NCBI GenBank assembly: GCA_028023455.1 | Contig: JAQFVV010012420.1 | Span: 4,274,001 to 4,338,000 of the forward strand | Reading direction: 5' to 3' | Length of the DNA: 64,000 bases | Origin: Epiperipatus broadwayi | Lineage: Eukaryota; Onychophora; Udeonychophora; Euonychophora; Peripatidae | Shown here: in pieces, positions 25,601 to 37,244 of the stretch | Position numbering within the stretch: position 1 is the stretch's first letter | Layout: every line of letters starts with the position of its first letter | Notes under the pieces: model-generated | Told to the model about the DNA's origin: nothing | Database searches by the model: none | What the model saw: only the letters and a program-made list of their open reading frames with translations | Program-made: the position numbers and the translations under genes

Positions 25601-26689
25601 TCATCCATGTGTATAATATCATGATGATCTTATTTGGAAATTTCAAATTATATGCCTTTTTATTTCTTTATTGTATTCATAGTGGTAAGTAATATCAGAT
25701 GGAGATTTTTTTTACAATGTCATGCTGATTGAATTTTTTTTTTTTGATTTATTATAATTTTTCAAAGATAATTTCATAATATTTGATATACAATAATTGT
25801 TGTTTGATTAATTTTTTTATTATCTTTTAATAGGGAGAATCTTTTTTCTTATAGATGCCTTTAGACTTTTTAACTTCTGGGATACAAGAAAACATGAAGA
25901 ATTCTCACTGTCTTATTTTTGTAAATACTGATTATGACTTTCAGATATTAAGTATTATATATATTTTTGATCAAAATTTTATGAGGAATATAATGAAATT
26001 AGCAATAAAATTGTAATATAAAAACTTAGTTATCATAAATTAGAAATTATGAACAGTAAAGTAATAATTTTTTAAGGATATTTAAATTCTTTTTTGCTTT
26101 AGTTTTTTAATGGTAATCACTATTTTTCTTAGCTTTATTTTTTCCTTGACATTTTTTTTCTTCTGGAAATATATACCATTTTGCTCTAACATTGTTAAAA
26201 CTGAAGTTATTTTAAAAATTGTTTTTCAAATCTATTGTTTAAAAATTCAACAAGGTAACTTTTTATTTGAACAAAAAAATAAAAATGTTACAATTTGAAT
26301 CATGCATTAAATTTTTACTTATTTTATAATTTTTTTTTATAAGTGTATATTTTGGGTTAAAATTTGTGTAGTAGCATATATATATATGCCAACATGTTAT
26401 AGTAATTTTAAGCAACCATAACACATATATATATATAAAGTATTTTTTGTGTTACCCTATGTATTATTTTGCATTAATTCCTGATATTCCAATAAAATAA
26501 TACCCATCATTGTCAAAGTCAAGTTTTTAAAAAAAAAACCAATCTCAAGTAAAAATGAGATTGAGCATAAAATAAAGAATGAGATTGTGCAAGAAGTAAA
26601 GAACAATTATTCTTATCTATATTGGATAGCTGATTATTCAGAATACACAGATTAGCAAAATCTTTATTTTCTTCAGTTTTATTGTTAAT
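25601..26689. other. AT-rich spacer with two (TA)n tracts
   Basis: There is no gene. Two (TA)n tracts near 26378-26388 and 26425-26439 bracket about 35 bp containing GTTATAG and CATAACAC, an inverted pair that may be the remains of a very small element. Confidence 0.35.
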
Positions 26690-27265
26690 TGATTTCAAGT
26701 TGATATTAGAAGAAAGAGATCAAATAAGTTGTCTCCACAAGACTGGAATATATTGTGTTTCACCAACTTATTTGATCTTTTTAATATTTCAATAGACTCC
26801 CTCATGAATTTCATATTATACTTTTCCAGCATTATCAAAATCAGGTTTGTGACCAATTTTTAAAAAATGTGAAGTAAAAGCTGATGTATTTAACTTTTGA
26901 TGAAGGCATTTTTTTCTCAATTTTGACATTAATTCATCTATTCAATTGATCTACATAGCTGTTTGAGCACTGTAAACATGGAATTTCATAAACACTCTGA
27001 TATTCCAAAAGTACTCTATCTTTAACTTTATCAAAAAAAAAATCACCAATCTTTTTGCTAGAAGAAAAAGTAGTCTTTATGTTAAAATTTGATAGCCTAC
27101 TACTGATCTTATTAGTGACTCCTTTAAATTAACATTGATGATTTTTTTCCATAAACCTAAAGACAGAATACTTTTGGAATACTAGAGTGTTTATGAAATT
27201 CCATGTTTACAGTGCTCAAAAAGCCATGTAGATCAATCAAATAGATGAATTCATGTCAGAATTAA
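26690..27265. mobile_element. Penelope-like element, GIY-YIG region as inverted pieces
   Basis: The minus strand from about 27130 down to 26700 reads, with frameshifts, as the end of a PLE protein: a linker with FNIKTTFS, then SVYEIPCLQCSNSYV (the GIY-YIG endonuclease start, with the PLE-specific Cys pair), then GHKPDFDN in the C-terminal part. A second, shorter copy of the linker-to-endonuclease junction lies on the plus strand at about 27150-27260 (again VYEIPCLQCSKSYV), so the two form an inverted repeat with arms at 26929-27015 and 27165-27260. PLEs often carry inverted or tandem partial copies. A 15-bp hairpin (AGATCAAATAAGTTG) lies at about 26717-26776. All frames are broken. Confidence 0.75.
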
Positions 27266-30200
27266 GAAGCCAAAGCTTCAATAGCCAAAATTATAATAGT
27301 AATAAAAACAATCAAACTAAGCAAATACAAAACAAAATTGTCAAGCTATATAAGCAGACAATAGATTATCATGAAAGCAAGATATAGTCTATAATATGGC
27401 ATAATGTTTAGATGTCACAATACAATAAATATATGCTCTCTAAATTTAGATTACTACATTAACTACAATGCATTGTTGCCTTATGATATAATGTGTTAAT
27501 CATATATTAGATTCTGCCCAACTAAGTTATCACTTTATAGCTGCCATTTCCTTCAAGGTTTCAGTAAACATTATAACTTTTAATTAGAGAGTGAATAAAA
27601 ATTATGACAGACAAAAATTCTATTTGAAGAGTCTTTTTTGTACTATACTAAAATTATAAATTTTTGATTTAATGTTCTGTTAATTTTAGCTAATTTATTT
27701 ATTTATTCAATGATTCTGAGTAATTTATACAAAAATGTAAATGTTAATAATTTTTCATTGCCAATGTAACTGCTTAATACAATCTATGGATTAGGAAATG
27801 ATTTCTATATCTTTCTAACAATGATAATTTTTTATAGATAATTATTGATAATCAACCAGAAGTAATCAAATATTTCTCCTCTTCCTTCACTATCTTTTCT
27901 GCTTTGGCTATATTTATTCTACTATAAAGAGCACTAATAATGAAACATTTCTATATTCATTTAAAAGAATGCAATTTCTTAATTAAATTTTTAGTTTAAT
28001 CTATTCAAGAGGTTTTTAAAGCTCATATGTTAAAAAAATATAAAAGAAAATATCCACCAAGTTAACATATTAAAATAATTGTTGCTATTGCAAGATGTAA
28101 ATTCTGATGAAACTGTTGAAAACTGAATCTGAATTTAACAGCAAAATTGCATTGTATGAATGAAAGTGCTTCAATATTATTATTCTTTATATCAGAAGAA
28201 AATCAAATGTTTTGTTGAATTATAGGACTTTAATTGAAAAAAAAATGGAAAGTTTCAGAGTGTGATTACAATAAATAAGAGAACAATTACTTATCAAATA
28301 GCTAACACCAATGAATTAGTGATTTTCTAGAATCAATGTTGAGTAAAGGGCACTATAGGTAAAAAAAAAAAAAGAAGAAGATATAGCTTGGATTAGAGCC
28401 AAGTTTTAGATTTAAAAATAAAAGTTTTAAGGAATAACTTCAGTTACATGGTAACAAATTAAATATGTAAATAACTCAAATTGTAAACATATTCTACTGA
28501 AGAAGTAAAAATTGTATCCAAAGAATTAATTTCTGCATGGATTAGAAAAAAAAAAGTTTAACAATATAAACGTGAATTTTCTATAAACAGTGTATCAAAA
28601 AAGAGAAAAGAAAATTCATTACTACAAAACAGTATACAGACAGAATAAGTCATTAAAATAATTTCTAAGCAATAAAGAACATTTTATTGATATTAGTGTT
28701 TGTGAAAGAAACTCATAAAATTTATTATAGTATTTTATTTATCACCTTATTTATTCAAGAATGTTTCATTTTGAAAATTTCAGCAACAATAACACATTTC
28801 TGTAAATATTATCTATTCCAATTCAGACAACATTTTCTTAGAACAATTAATCACAATCAAATGAAACTAGAAATGCACCTAGAAATTTTAATATGCAAAG
28901 CAATTAAAAACTGTTTTTTAATTCCCCCAAAATGGCAATTTATGTTTACCATATACAATGCCACCTTTAAAGGTATATTTTCTTTAAAAAAATTCTGAAT
29001 TTTTGTTGACATTTCACTATTTCTTAAATCATTATTAATGTGACAAATTCTTTAAAAATACTGAAGCTACAATTACACTGTATCAATGGACACTAATTCA
29101 ATGGTACACTATCCTCCTCCCCCCAAAAAAAACTATAAATAAACAAACAACAAAAATATTAAAAATCATTAATTTAATACCTTTTACAATATACTAGCTG
29201 TCATTTTTTTGTCTCAGGGCACAGTATGACATTAAAAAAATATTAAAGTTAATAACTTTAATACAATGTTATACTATAGTGGCAGCCTTGTTTCATGTTG
29301 GAGTGCTATGCATGGTCCATGTTTATTAATAAAATATCTTCAGTTTATGTTTAAAATATATATATTTTATTCTTCCTTTATTATCTTTTTCAAATTTTAT
29401 GCACAGAATTTCATATAAAAAATGTTTTCTAATCATGATGCTGAAAGTTTTAAGAAATTTATTAACATTTGAAAAGTTTATACAAATTTAAAAACATCAA
29501 ACAACTAGACAGGGCATAGTATGCTGAAACCGAGACTGCTATTATTTTTAATAGAAAAAAAAGTTATTGCAAAAAAAAAAAACACCCAAAATATATTTAA
29601 TTATGATGAAATTCAGACATTTCACTATTCATTTTATTTAAAAAATAAAATTATATTACAGTAAGTTTTTTCTTATTTTTTGAGTGACTATGAAAGAATA
29701 AGCACACTCTCATTAAAATATATGAAAATATATTCCGTCAATTTATTATTAATGACTACATTATTTTTTAAAATTTGTTTATACTATAATATTAATTTAT
29801 ATATGCATACAATACATATAAAAAGCATCTATTACATATATGTGTGGTTTGTGTGTTGAAAAGGTACTCTATTATAATCAAAGTTTGTCAACAAGTTTAA
29901 AAACAAAATATGAATTATTATGCATGAATAACCAATAAATATTAAAGAAATGTACCTTTTATGATTGACTTTAAAATTTGTTATCACTGATAATTTATTA
30001 ATATTATTTTGCAAAAAAGAAAATTTTGTATATATATACATAGAGATCAACTATTATAGCATTAACTATTTCAGCTTCAAGCCGCCATATAGAACTTATT
30101 AAAATACTGGTCTGAGACACAATTTTCACAATAACTTCAGTTTTAATTATGTTAGAGCAAAAACAATTACATTGCTAGAAACTAGAAAAACTAAGGAAAA

Positions 30201-30398
30201 CAATAAGCATAAAATAAATGGTGATAACTATATAAAAAATAAGGAAAAAAAAAATTTCACATCCAAAATAATTATTATTTTATTGTTTGTTCATAATTTG
30301 GAAATTAACATTAACTAAAATTCAAAATACATCTTCAGTGATAATTTCTTTCTATTCCTCACAAAATTATCTTTCTAAACATGTATAACATATCTTAC
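27266..30398. other. AT-rich stretch, no gene recognised
   Basis: More than 3 kb of probable intronic or intergenic sequence. Short ORFs (for example 28687-28998) lack family resemblance. There are several A runs of 10-13 and no repeats shared with the rest of the window that I could see. Confidence 0.35.
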
Positions 30399-30477
30399 CT
30401 GAGATAATCCACAGCTTCACAATCTCCAAAAGAAGTTGAATATGACTTCTTCATTTTTATCTTGTACCCCAAATGTT
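30399..30477 (-). other. Candidate exon on the RSPH14 strand
   Basis: On the minus strand a consensus donor (CTCAG then GTAAGA) sits at 30399/30398, and an acceptor (ACATTTAG) at 30485-30478. From that acceptor, in the phase left by the upstream RSPH14-like exon, 26 codons are open, but they do not resemble the family. Another frame contains DKNEEV, the kind of word found in armadillo repeats, but it meets a stop. Either this is a species-specific exon, a decayed one, or chance. A better pyrimidine tract precedes an alternative acceptor about 17 bp upstream (ending near 30495), which would introduce a stop. Confidence 0.25.
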
Positions 30478-30639
30478 CTAAATGTTAAAGGCATCTATAA
30501 AGAAAAAGATTAATCCTAATAAAAGATACAAAAGAAATCATTATAGCAATTGGCTTCTTGTCTATCTAAAACTAAAAATTGTAGACTACTGTCTATATCA
30601 CTGATAAAATGAGTTTCATCTCTTCATTTTATATTTTTT

Positions 30640-30745
30640 TGTGTACAACAGTGATATTTATATTCTTTATGGTCACCAGTGATGTTTATATTCTTTATGA
30701 CACAAGTGGTGGTTATATTCTTTATGCACAGAAGTGATGCTATCT
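30640..30745 (+). repeat. Short tandem repeat, ~30 bp unit
   Basis: Three to four diverged units share GTGAT or GTGGT followed by TTATATTCTTTATG. It is a small minisatellite without coding meaning, although a 61-residue frame crosses it. Confidence 0.75.
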
Positions 30746-30989
30746 TGTTATATTTATTGTACCACATAGATATAATTTATTTGCATATAGTCCAATTTGT
30801 TAACTATAGACTTAAAAAAAATGTTATGAAACATATAGCAAAAGCAAAGCATGAACAAGAATAAACAAGAATCAGAATATGTCTGTGTATGCAATGTTTG
30901 TATACATTTGATCATTCGTTTTATAACTTATTGCTTGTAAACCATATTATATAAACATAAATAAGAGGATTAGTGTAAATAGAACTTTA

Positions 30990-31270
30990 GAAAATTACAT
31001 ATGAATTCTATAAGAGCATAAATAAATATATAATTACAAACTAAATCACACTAATTTTTCGATAAATATGAATTCTATATGAGCATAAATAAATATATTA
31101 CAAACTAACTTTAGAAAATTACGATAAATATGAATTCTATACATATGAATTCTATACGAGCATAAATAAATATATAACTACAAACAATAATTTCTCGATA
31201 GATATGAATTCTATATGAGCATAAATAAATAAATATATAACTACAAATTAGCACACACTAATTACAAACT
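30990..31270 (+). repeat. Minisatellite, units of about 60-90 bp
   Basis: The phrase ATGAATTCTAT followed by GAGCATAAATAAATA occurs about four times at irregular spacing, with linking words CTACAAAC and TCGATAAATATG. Units differ by internal deletions, which suggests repeated unequal exchange or slippage. Confidence 0.8.
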
Positions 31271-34008
31271 AAAATTAATAAAAAAGATAATTTTTTCAAA
31301 AAATTAAAAAAAAAATTAAAAAATTTAAATTACGACTAATTACGTTGAAGCTCTATTGTAGGTCTTATTTGTGAATAACACTGTAGAAATTTTCACTTGC
31401 AGCCTGTAAAACATTTTTTGTCTTTTATTGTTCCATGATAAGTACAAAAATTACCAAAAAAACAAAAAAATTAAATACTGTGGTCGATTAAAACTGTTGC
31501 CAAAAATCCAAATTTCAGCTAATTTTTTTGAAATAAAGATCATTTGAAGGCTAAGATATTGAGCTATAAAACGACAGCATTTTGGTTGATGTCATGCTTA
31601 TACTTTTTACATCAGCAAAGAAAGAAAATAATACATCATCAACGGAGAGCACAAGTACGCACGTAGCGCCAACAATGCAGAAAAAGTTAAGAAACATTTG
31701 ACACTTAGAGTGATAACTCTGAATGGTGGATAAGTTAGTGTAATGTCATCTAGTATCAAAATTCTTTCATGTTTATAGACAAAAAATGAATCAATTTCTA
31801 TCTATTTTACAAGTCCTTATATAAATAGTAGATTTAAGACAATTCAAACTAAGCTGTAATAACATCTCTGAAGAATTGAAATTTGATTTTATAATTGTTA
31901 TAGTTGTAATAATCTATCCATTATAAAAATTTGGAATTTGAGTGAAAATAGATTCATTTTTCATATGTATTAATATAGCCATTGATCACAGTTTATCATT
32001 CTAAATATTATATATTAACATATAAAATAAATATCATAAATGAAAATTACTTGCATGTACAAAATTATATAAAGAAATAAAAATTACAGATAATTAAAAA
32101 TCATATTTTTAAGAGTTTATTTATATATGCATTTTAACTCAAAACATTGTTCAAGTTTTTAAAAGTGCAAATGTTTAGTAATGCATCATGATTATCTATA
32201 ATCTTTAGATTATATACATTGAAATTATAATCAAGTAATTTCTAATATTATGTTGCATACATTAATTTTTTATTGGGCTGATTTTAATGCTTAAATGCAT
32301 TGTCGTCCATACAGTTTATGAGAGCAAATATTATTTAATAAATTTACTTAAATATTGATAATCATATGGTTAACTTCCTAAAAGTGTATGTAGCTTTTCA
32401 AAATCCAATGGACAAATCAAGCATAAAAATTCCATTCAACTGACAAATTGAGATTGTTTTTTAATATTTCTTCGGGAGAATATTTGTAGTGAATAAAGAA
32501 AATAATTTAATTTTAGATGAAATTCTAGAATTATGTATATAAATTTTGCCTATGATAGGAAGATATTATAGTTATAGAAGTAAACATGTTTGGACTATTA
32601 TAATAGGTAATTAGCCAAATAGTTAATTGGTCATTCATGGTAGCACATTAATTCTATGCAGTTCATGACTCCATATAAAATCCTTGACCAGCCTGATATT
32701 AATCAGTCTCTATTAACTATTTTCAACTATATAACATAGTACATATGGAAGTGTAGGGTGTTGAAATGCACTCAATAGGTGTTAATAACTGATTAAACAA
32801 GTAACCGTTATGGTACATTAACAGTCTAACTTCTTAAAAAATATTATCATTTTCCTAGGTTTACCAATAAATGAATTATGTTTCAAATAGTAAATATTAT
32901 GATTGGTAATGAATACGCACTGTAATAAGTGCATGCCTGTATTTATAATACCATATTCAATAATATATATTAAAGTTACCTAACATTTAGTTCAATACAC
33001 AACATAATTGACACAGGAATCATTAGCTTTCAAGATGATCCAGGAATTTTTAATCCCTGAATTAATCCAAGATTCTCGAGCCACTGGAGTATACTATACA
33101 AATTATATTAGTACTGCACAATATCAATTTAAAAATACAAATTACTATTTTGGAATTTATTTAATTTTATTAAAGCCTTTTAATTTATATGAATATTATG
33201 TTCGTTTACTAATTATCTGAGAATGACTAAGCTCACATTTTGCACTATAGCACGTAGTCACTAAAATTAACTTTATAATACTGTAAGTTTATTCTTATTA
33301 TAATAACTTTACAAATATTTTATCGCTTCTGTATTTTTCTCTTCACATACTTTATTAATACATTTTTTCTAAATCTTGTTAGAAACTAACTTTATATTTT
33401 TATAATTTTATTCAGTCTGATACTGTTTACTAACTTTTACACTTTTTTTTTTCCAAATAACTCCCGTCTGCGTAAAATTCCTAAAAGGATTAATCTTATT
33501 TTGATGTAATTTGAAATTCCAATAATAAGATGTCTTAAAAATAGTATTAATGAGATAAAATACTTTGGTGGAGTTTTGACAATTCTCAATCCAAAAATTG
33601 AATAATTGAATTTGCCTACCCCTTCTTTTCAGTTCTTTTCTTGCAGGCAGAAAAGAAATAGAAATAAATATCTTATTCTTGACAGAGCTTATCAAATAAG
33701 AAAGAGCTAATCTCTTTTAAAAAAGAGGAAAAATGATCAAGGGATTGCTAGATGGTAGTAAAACAATTAATTTTCTTTTAAACAGGAGCTAGTAGTTTTG
33801 ATTGTCAAGACAGCCTGCTCATAAAAAGAATAATTTAGTTTTAATTTAAATTTAATCCTTTGAAAATTGAATTTAAAATTGACAAAACAATCACTGAACT
33901 GAAACAGTAAAAAAAAAACTCATAACAAAATCAATTTCAGATGCTTTTCTTTTTTTTAAAGCAGTGGATTAGTAAACATTCACACCCATATATATATAAT
34001 GTATACAT
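31271..34008. other. AT-rich stretch, no gene recognised
   Basis: Mostly featureless. A small CpG-containing patch at about 31640-31680 stands out from its surroundings but shows no ORF. A (TA)n tract at 33989-33998 marks the start of the repeat that follows. Confidence 0.35.
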
Positions 34009-34532
34009 AAGCTCCCAGGTTTGTGAAGAGTGCCTGGTTTTCAAATATTTACATATCAAGCTTGTATCCTGTCCATCCCTCTTATATGTATTTAATGGAT
34101 ACTATCCTATACATGAGGGGTCAGAGTGACTTCAGGTCAACATGGGCATGGCAATAATATTAGCATTAGCATGGGATTTGAGTTTTCATCATCAGATTTT
34201 CAATGATATGGATGGCTGAAAAGTTGGAGGTTGCAGTGGATTGAAGCCTTTCCATTAAAGAAGGAAGATTTGCTATCTTAATATAAACTGAGCATTGATT
34301 ATATATATGTGTGGGAGATGATAATCTGGACCAACTGATGAGTGCTGGTTTAGCAGGAAATATGGATATTGGTGATTGTTAATCTTTTCTACATGTGTGT
34401 GGTCATATGTTTCAGTTGTATGATATAGTGTGGATAGTTGAAGGATGCTTGAAAATCTGAGTTCAAATCCTCTATACTTACAATTAAGCTCCCAGATTTG
34501 TGAAGAGTGCCTGGTTTTCAAATATTTATATA
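34009..34532 (-). repeat. Unclassified interspersed repeat, copy 2, with 47-bp direct flanks
   Basis: The core 34056-34485 is an inverted, diverged copy of 4620-5000. It is bracketed by two nearly identical 47-bp direct repeats (34009-34055 and 34486-34532, beginning AAGCTCCCAG). An additional word ATATAATGTATACATA precedes the first and follows the second. The flanks are too long for an ordinary target duplication; a tandem duplication or template switch is more likely. On the plus strand the core holds a B-box-like word GAGTTCAAATCC at about 34459. The right flank ends only 31 bp from an RSPH14-like exon. Confidence 0.65.
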
Positions 34533-34563
34533 ATGTATACATATAAACGGAAAAGTAACAAAC

Positions 34564-34698
34564 CTTTTTCTAATTGAGATAACTTCCACAAGGTGAGATG
34601 GACATTTTTTCTGGTTAATTCCCATGGATCATCAAACAGAGCAGACAAAGGAACAATGATGTCATTAACTAGTAGTGCTTCTTTACCTACGGCAACTC
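34564..34698 (-). CDS. RSPH14: RSPH14-like exon (downstream of the two found)
   Basis: A 135-bp minus-strand exon with acceptor GATTTTAG and donor AAAAG/GTTTGT. It is open throughout in the phase set by the exon at 46087-46173 (two bases, 44 codons, one base). The peptide contains GKEALLVNDIIVPLSALF, DDPWELTRKNVHL and WKLSQLEK, an armadillo/HEAT-like helix pattern that I recall from radial spoke head 14 (formerly RTDR1), in particular the G-x5-L-x2-D-[IV]-[IV] and R-[KE]-N-[VL]-H-L positions. RSPH14 acts in the radial spokes of motile cilia and sperm flagella. Identification is from memory of the family and not checked; another armadillo protein is the alternative. Codon use and composition contrast sharply with the AT-rich surroundings. 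Confidence 0.65.
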
Positions 34699-37244
34699 CT
34701 AAAATCACATTAACAAAAAACATAAAAATAATTAAATAATAACAATTTTTAAATTTCTGTAAATGAAATAAAGAATTATAAATTTGATATAAAAAAAACG
34801 GTACAAATAAATCATGAGATCAATGCCTATAAATAAAAAAGATAACTGCCATAAGGTAATATGAAATGCAGAAAACAAATTTATTTAATGGTCTATAATC
34901 TAAAATTCTAATTGTCATACTCCAGATGCTTTTTAATTAAGACATTATTTTTAAATAAAGCAAGATTATAGACATTTGTAAAATTCATAGCGTGATTAGT
35001 CTCAATAGTTTAAATTTTATGATGATCAAAGAAGATTGTTGGATTAAATGCAGATAATAAGTATAGTTCAACTTTTTGAACTAAATAAGATGCATAAATC
35101 TAACATCGAATACACTGAAAATCAAAGAATGTATTTATTTAGCAATTTTTTTAAACAGTTCAACTATTAACAAAATATTCCAATTAGTAAATAGATTTTC
35201 TAGTGGTTTTATTAGTTCTTCAATTGTTTTATTGTAATCATAGATTTGACACTGATAAACTATGATGATTCATTGTTTGTATTTGACTATATCCACTTAC
35301 ACTGAAAAACTTCATGTAAGAAACAGATGAGAATAACAAACATGGATTGTTTTGAATCTACTAATGAAACTCTAATAACATTTACTAAGATGAAATCCAA
35401 TATGGATTTATTGTTGGATCTGGGAAAAAAATGTTTAGAACCTTATTAAAAAAACATTTTTATCTTGTGATTATTTAAAGAGATTCTTGGTTAAACATTC
35501 AAAAAGAAAACTAGATTTGGGATGCTATTAAGTAGTAAAAATATGTCTTAAGTTATTAGAAAGTCTGATCTACTTGTTAACATTTAATAAATTTTTGTTG
35601 TGACAACTTCTTTTCTAATAACTGTTGGAGAAATATGTGGGAAAAAAAACCAGGAAGCCACTGTGAAGAAACAGATTTGAATGTTCCAGTAATATTTCTC
35701 ATGATAAAATTTAATTGAAAATTTAGACATTAGTGTAGGCATGTGTTTTTACTAGTATTATATATCAATATCAAGAAAGATGTCTGTAAAGTAATGCATC
35801 ACAACTCCATGTAAGACTAGTCAGCTTTCCAATAAAAATATTTCTAGAAATTATTTTACATCTAAACATAGATAAAAAAAAAAAATGTAACTTAGCATCA
35901 TATATGTACAAGCCCAACCATGACAAAAGATCTATTTTCTTCTTTGATCTATAAATAACCTGTAAGCAAGAATATAAAGCTATTGTGTTCTTAGATACAT
36001 GTGGCATTTGTAAAATTATATCAAAAAGGTGAGTATCTGAATCAAAGAATTTTTTTGTAATTTTAAATGTACTATTAGACATATATTTTGAATATATGTG
36101 AATTCCTTTTTGAAATGCCAATCTGACTTTTGTTATTGTTATTATTACTATTATAATTATATAAAAACTTTTACTGTTTAAGCTAATATGAAAAGTAAAT
36201 ATAATACAATAAGATTCAAGAGCACTAAGCTAACATTTAGCAGGCTGCTTCAGAAATCATAGTTCTAAAACTGCATTGTTAGAAATATGTATTGAAACTA
36301 TTATGGGTTTCATTGCATACAACAACATAGTAGTGCGCACACACATATATATAGAGTTGAAAGGAAAAGTAGAAATAAACACAATTTTTTTCTAGATATT
36401 TTCTACATTGCATTGGAATAACAGTAAAGAATAAATAATTTTGAATTTAAATTTTTTTATTATAAAGGAAACATTTAAACAAAAGGTCTAATTAATATTT
36501 TATTAATTCTGATTTGAAATTAAAACAAGCATGTTTTAATGTTACAGTACATATCATGGTAATTATAAAATTTCACTATCTATTTTAGAAATCTTTTTTT
36601 TAAAGTAAAATGTGTATAACATATTTTGATAAAATTCCACTATCTATTTTAGAAATCTTTTTTTTAAATGTCGGTTTGTATAATATATTTTGATAAAATT
36701 CCACAAAATGGTTTTTCAAAGAGTTACATTGAATTGAAAAGTCATTAACTTTTTTCAATCCACATAGGAAGAACATTTTTAACTAATGCATTTCCCCACA
36801 CACCCTAACTATAAAAGGGTTGAAAAAAAGATTAGAGGCTGGTTCTTGGGAGTTCTTGAGTTGTCCAGATTAGGACAAAAAATACCATGAACAAATAACT
36901 GAAGGCAAGGGACAGTGAATCTGGCTAGTGCTAGTACAACTTTGGAGGAGTTTTGATTCACATGGAGGATAGGATCAGCTTTCTGTGTTCATTAGCCTGT
37001 ATATAATGGATACTAGATGGCTGGCTTGCCAGAAGTCTATCAAATGATTACCTGGATTATACCTTTACCAATGATGACAATAAGCCTGTTTACTGTTTTA
37101 AAAGGGACCAGCTTACTAAGAGAATCCATTAGCTTGCTGAATAATTAGTTTATATGCATGCTGATTTATCTATCTGCAGAGAAGCACAAATAAATGTGTA
37201 TATATGTATGAAGCACAAATGGTGAGTATGATATATATATATAT
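34699..37244. other. Intron-like AT-rich stretch
   Basis: No exon recognised; the 116-residue minus frame at 35771-36121 shows no family features. A tandem duplication of about 68 bp lies at 36565-36710 (TCACTATCTATTTTAGAAAT recurring with minor changes). The segment 36830-37130 is less AT-rich, but I found no ORF or repeat partner for it. The (TA)n tract at 37231-37244 borders the next LTR. Confidence 0.4.

Noticed and set aside
30990-31270. CRISPR-like array
   Set aside because: Units are irregular, the spacers are themselves repeated, and the context is eukaryotic; it is a minisatellite.
35771-36121. 116-residue minus-strand frame in the RSPH14-like intron
   Set aside because: There is no recognisable domain, no splice signals at sensible places, and the amino-acid make-up is that expected from AT-rich DNA.
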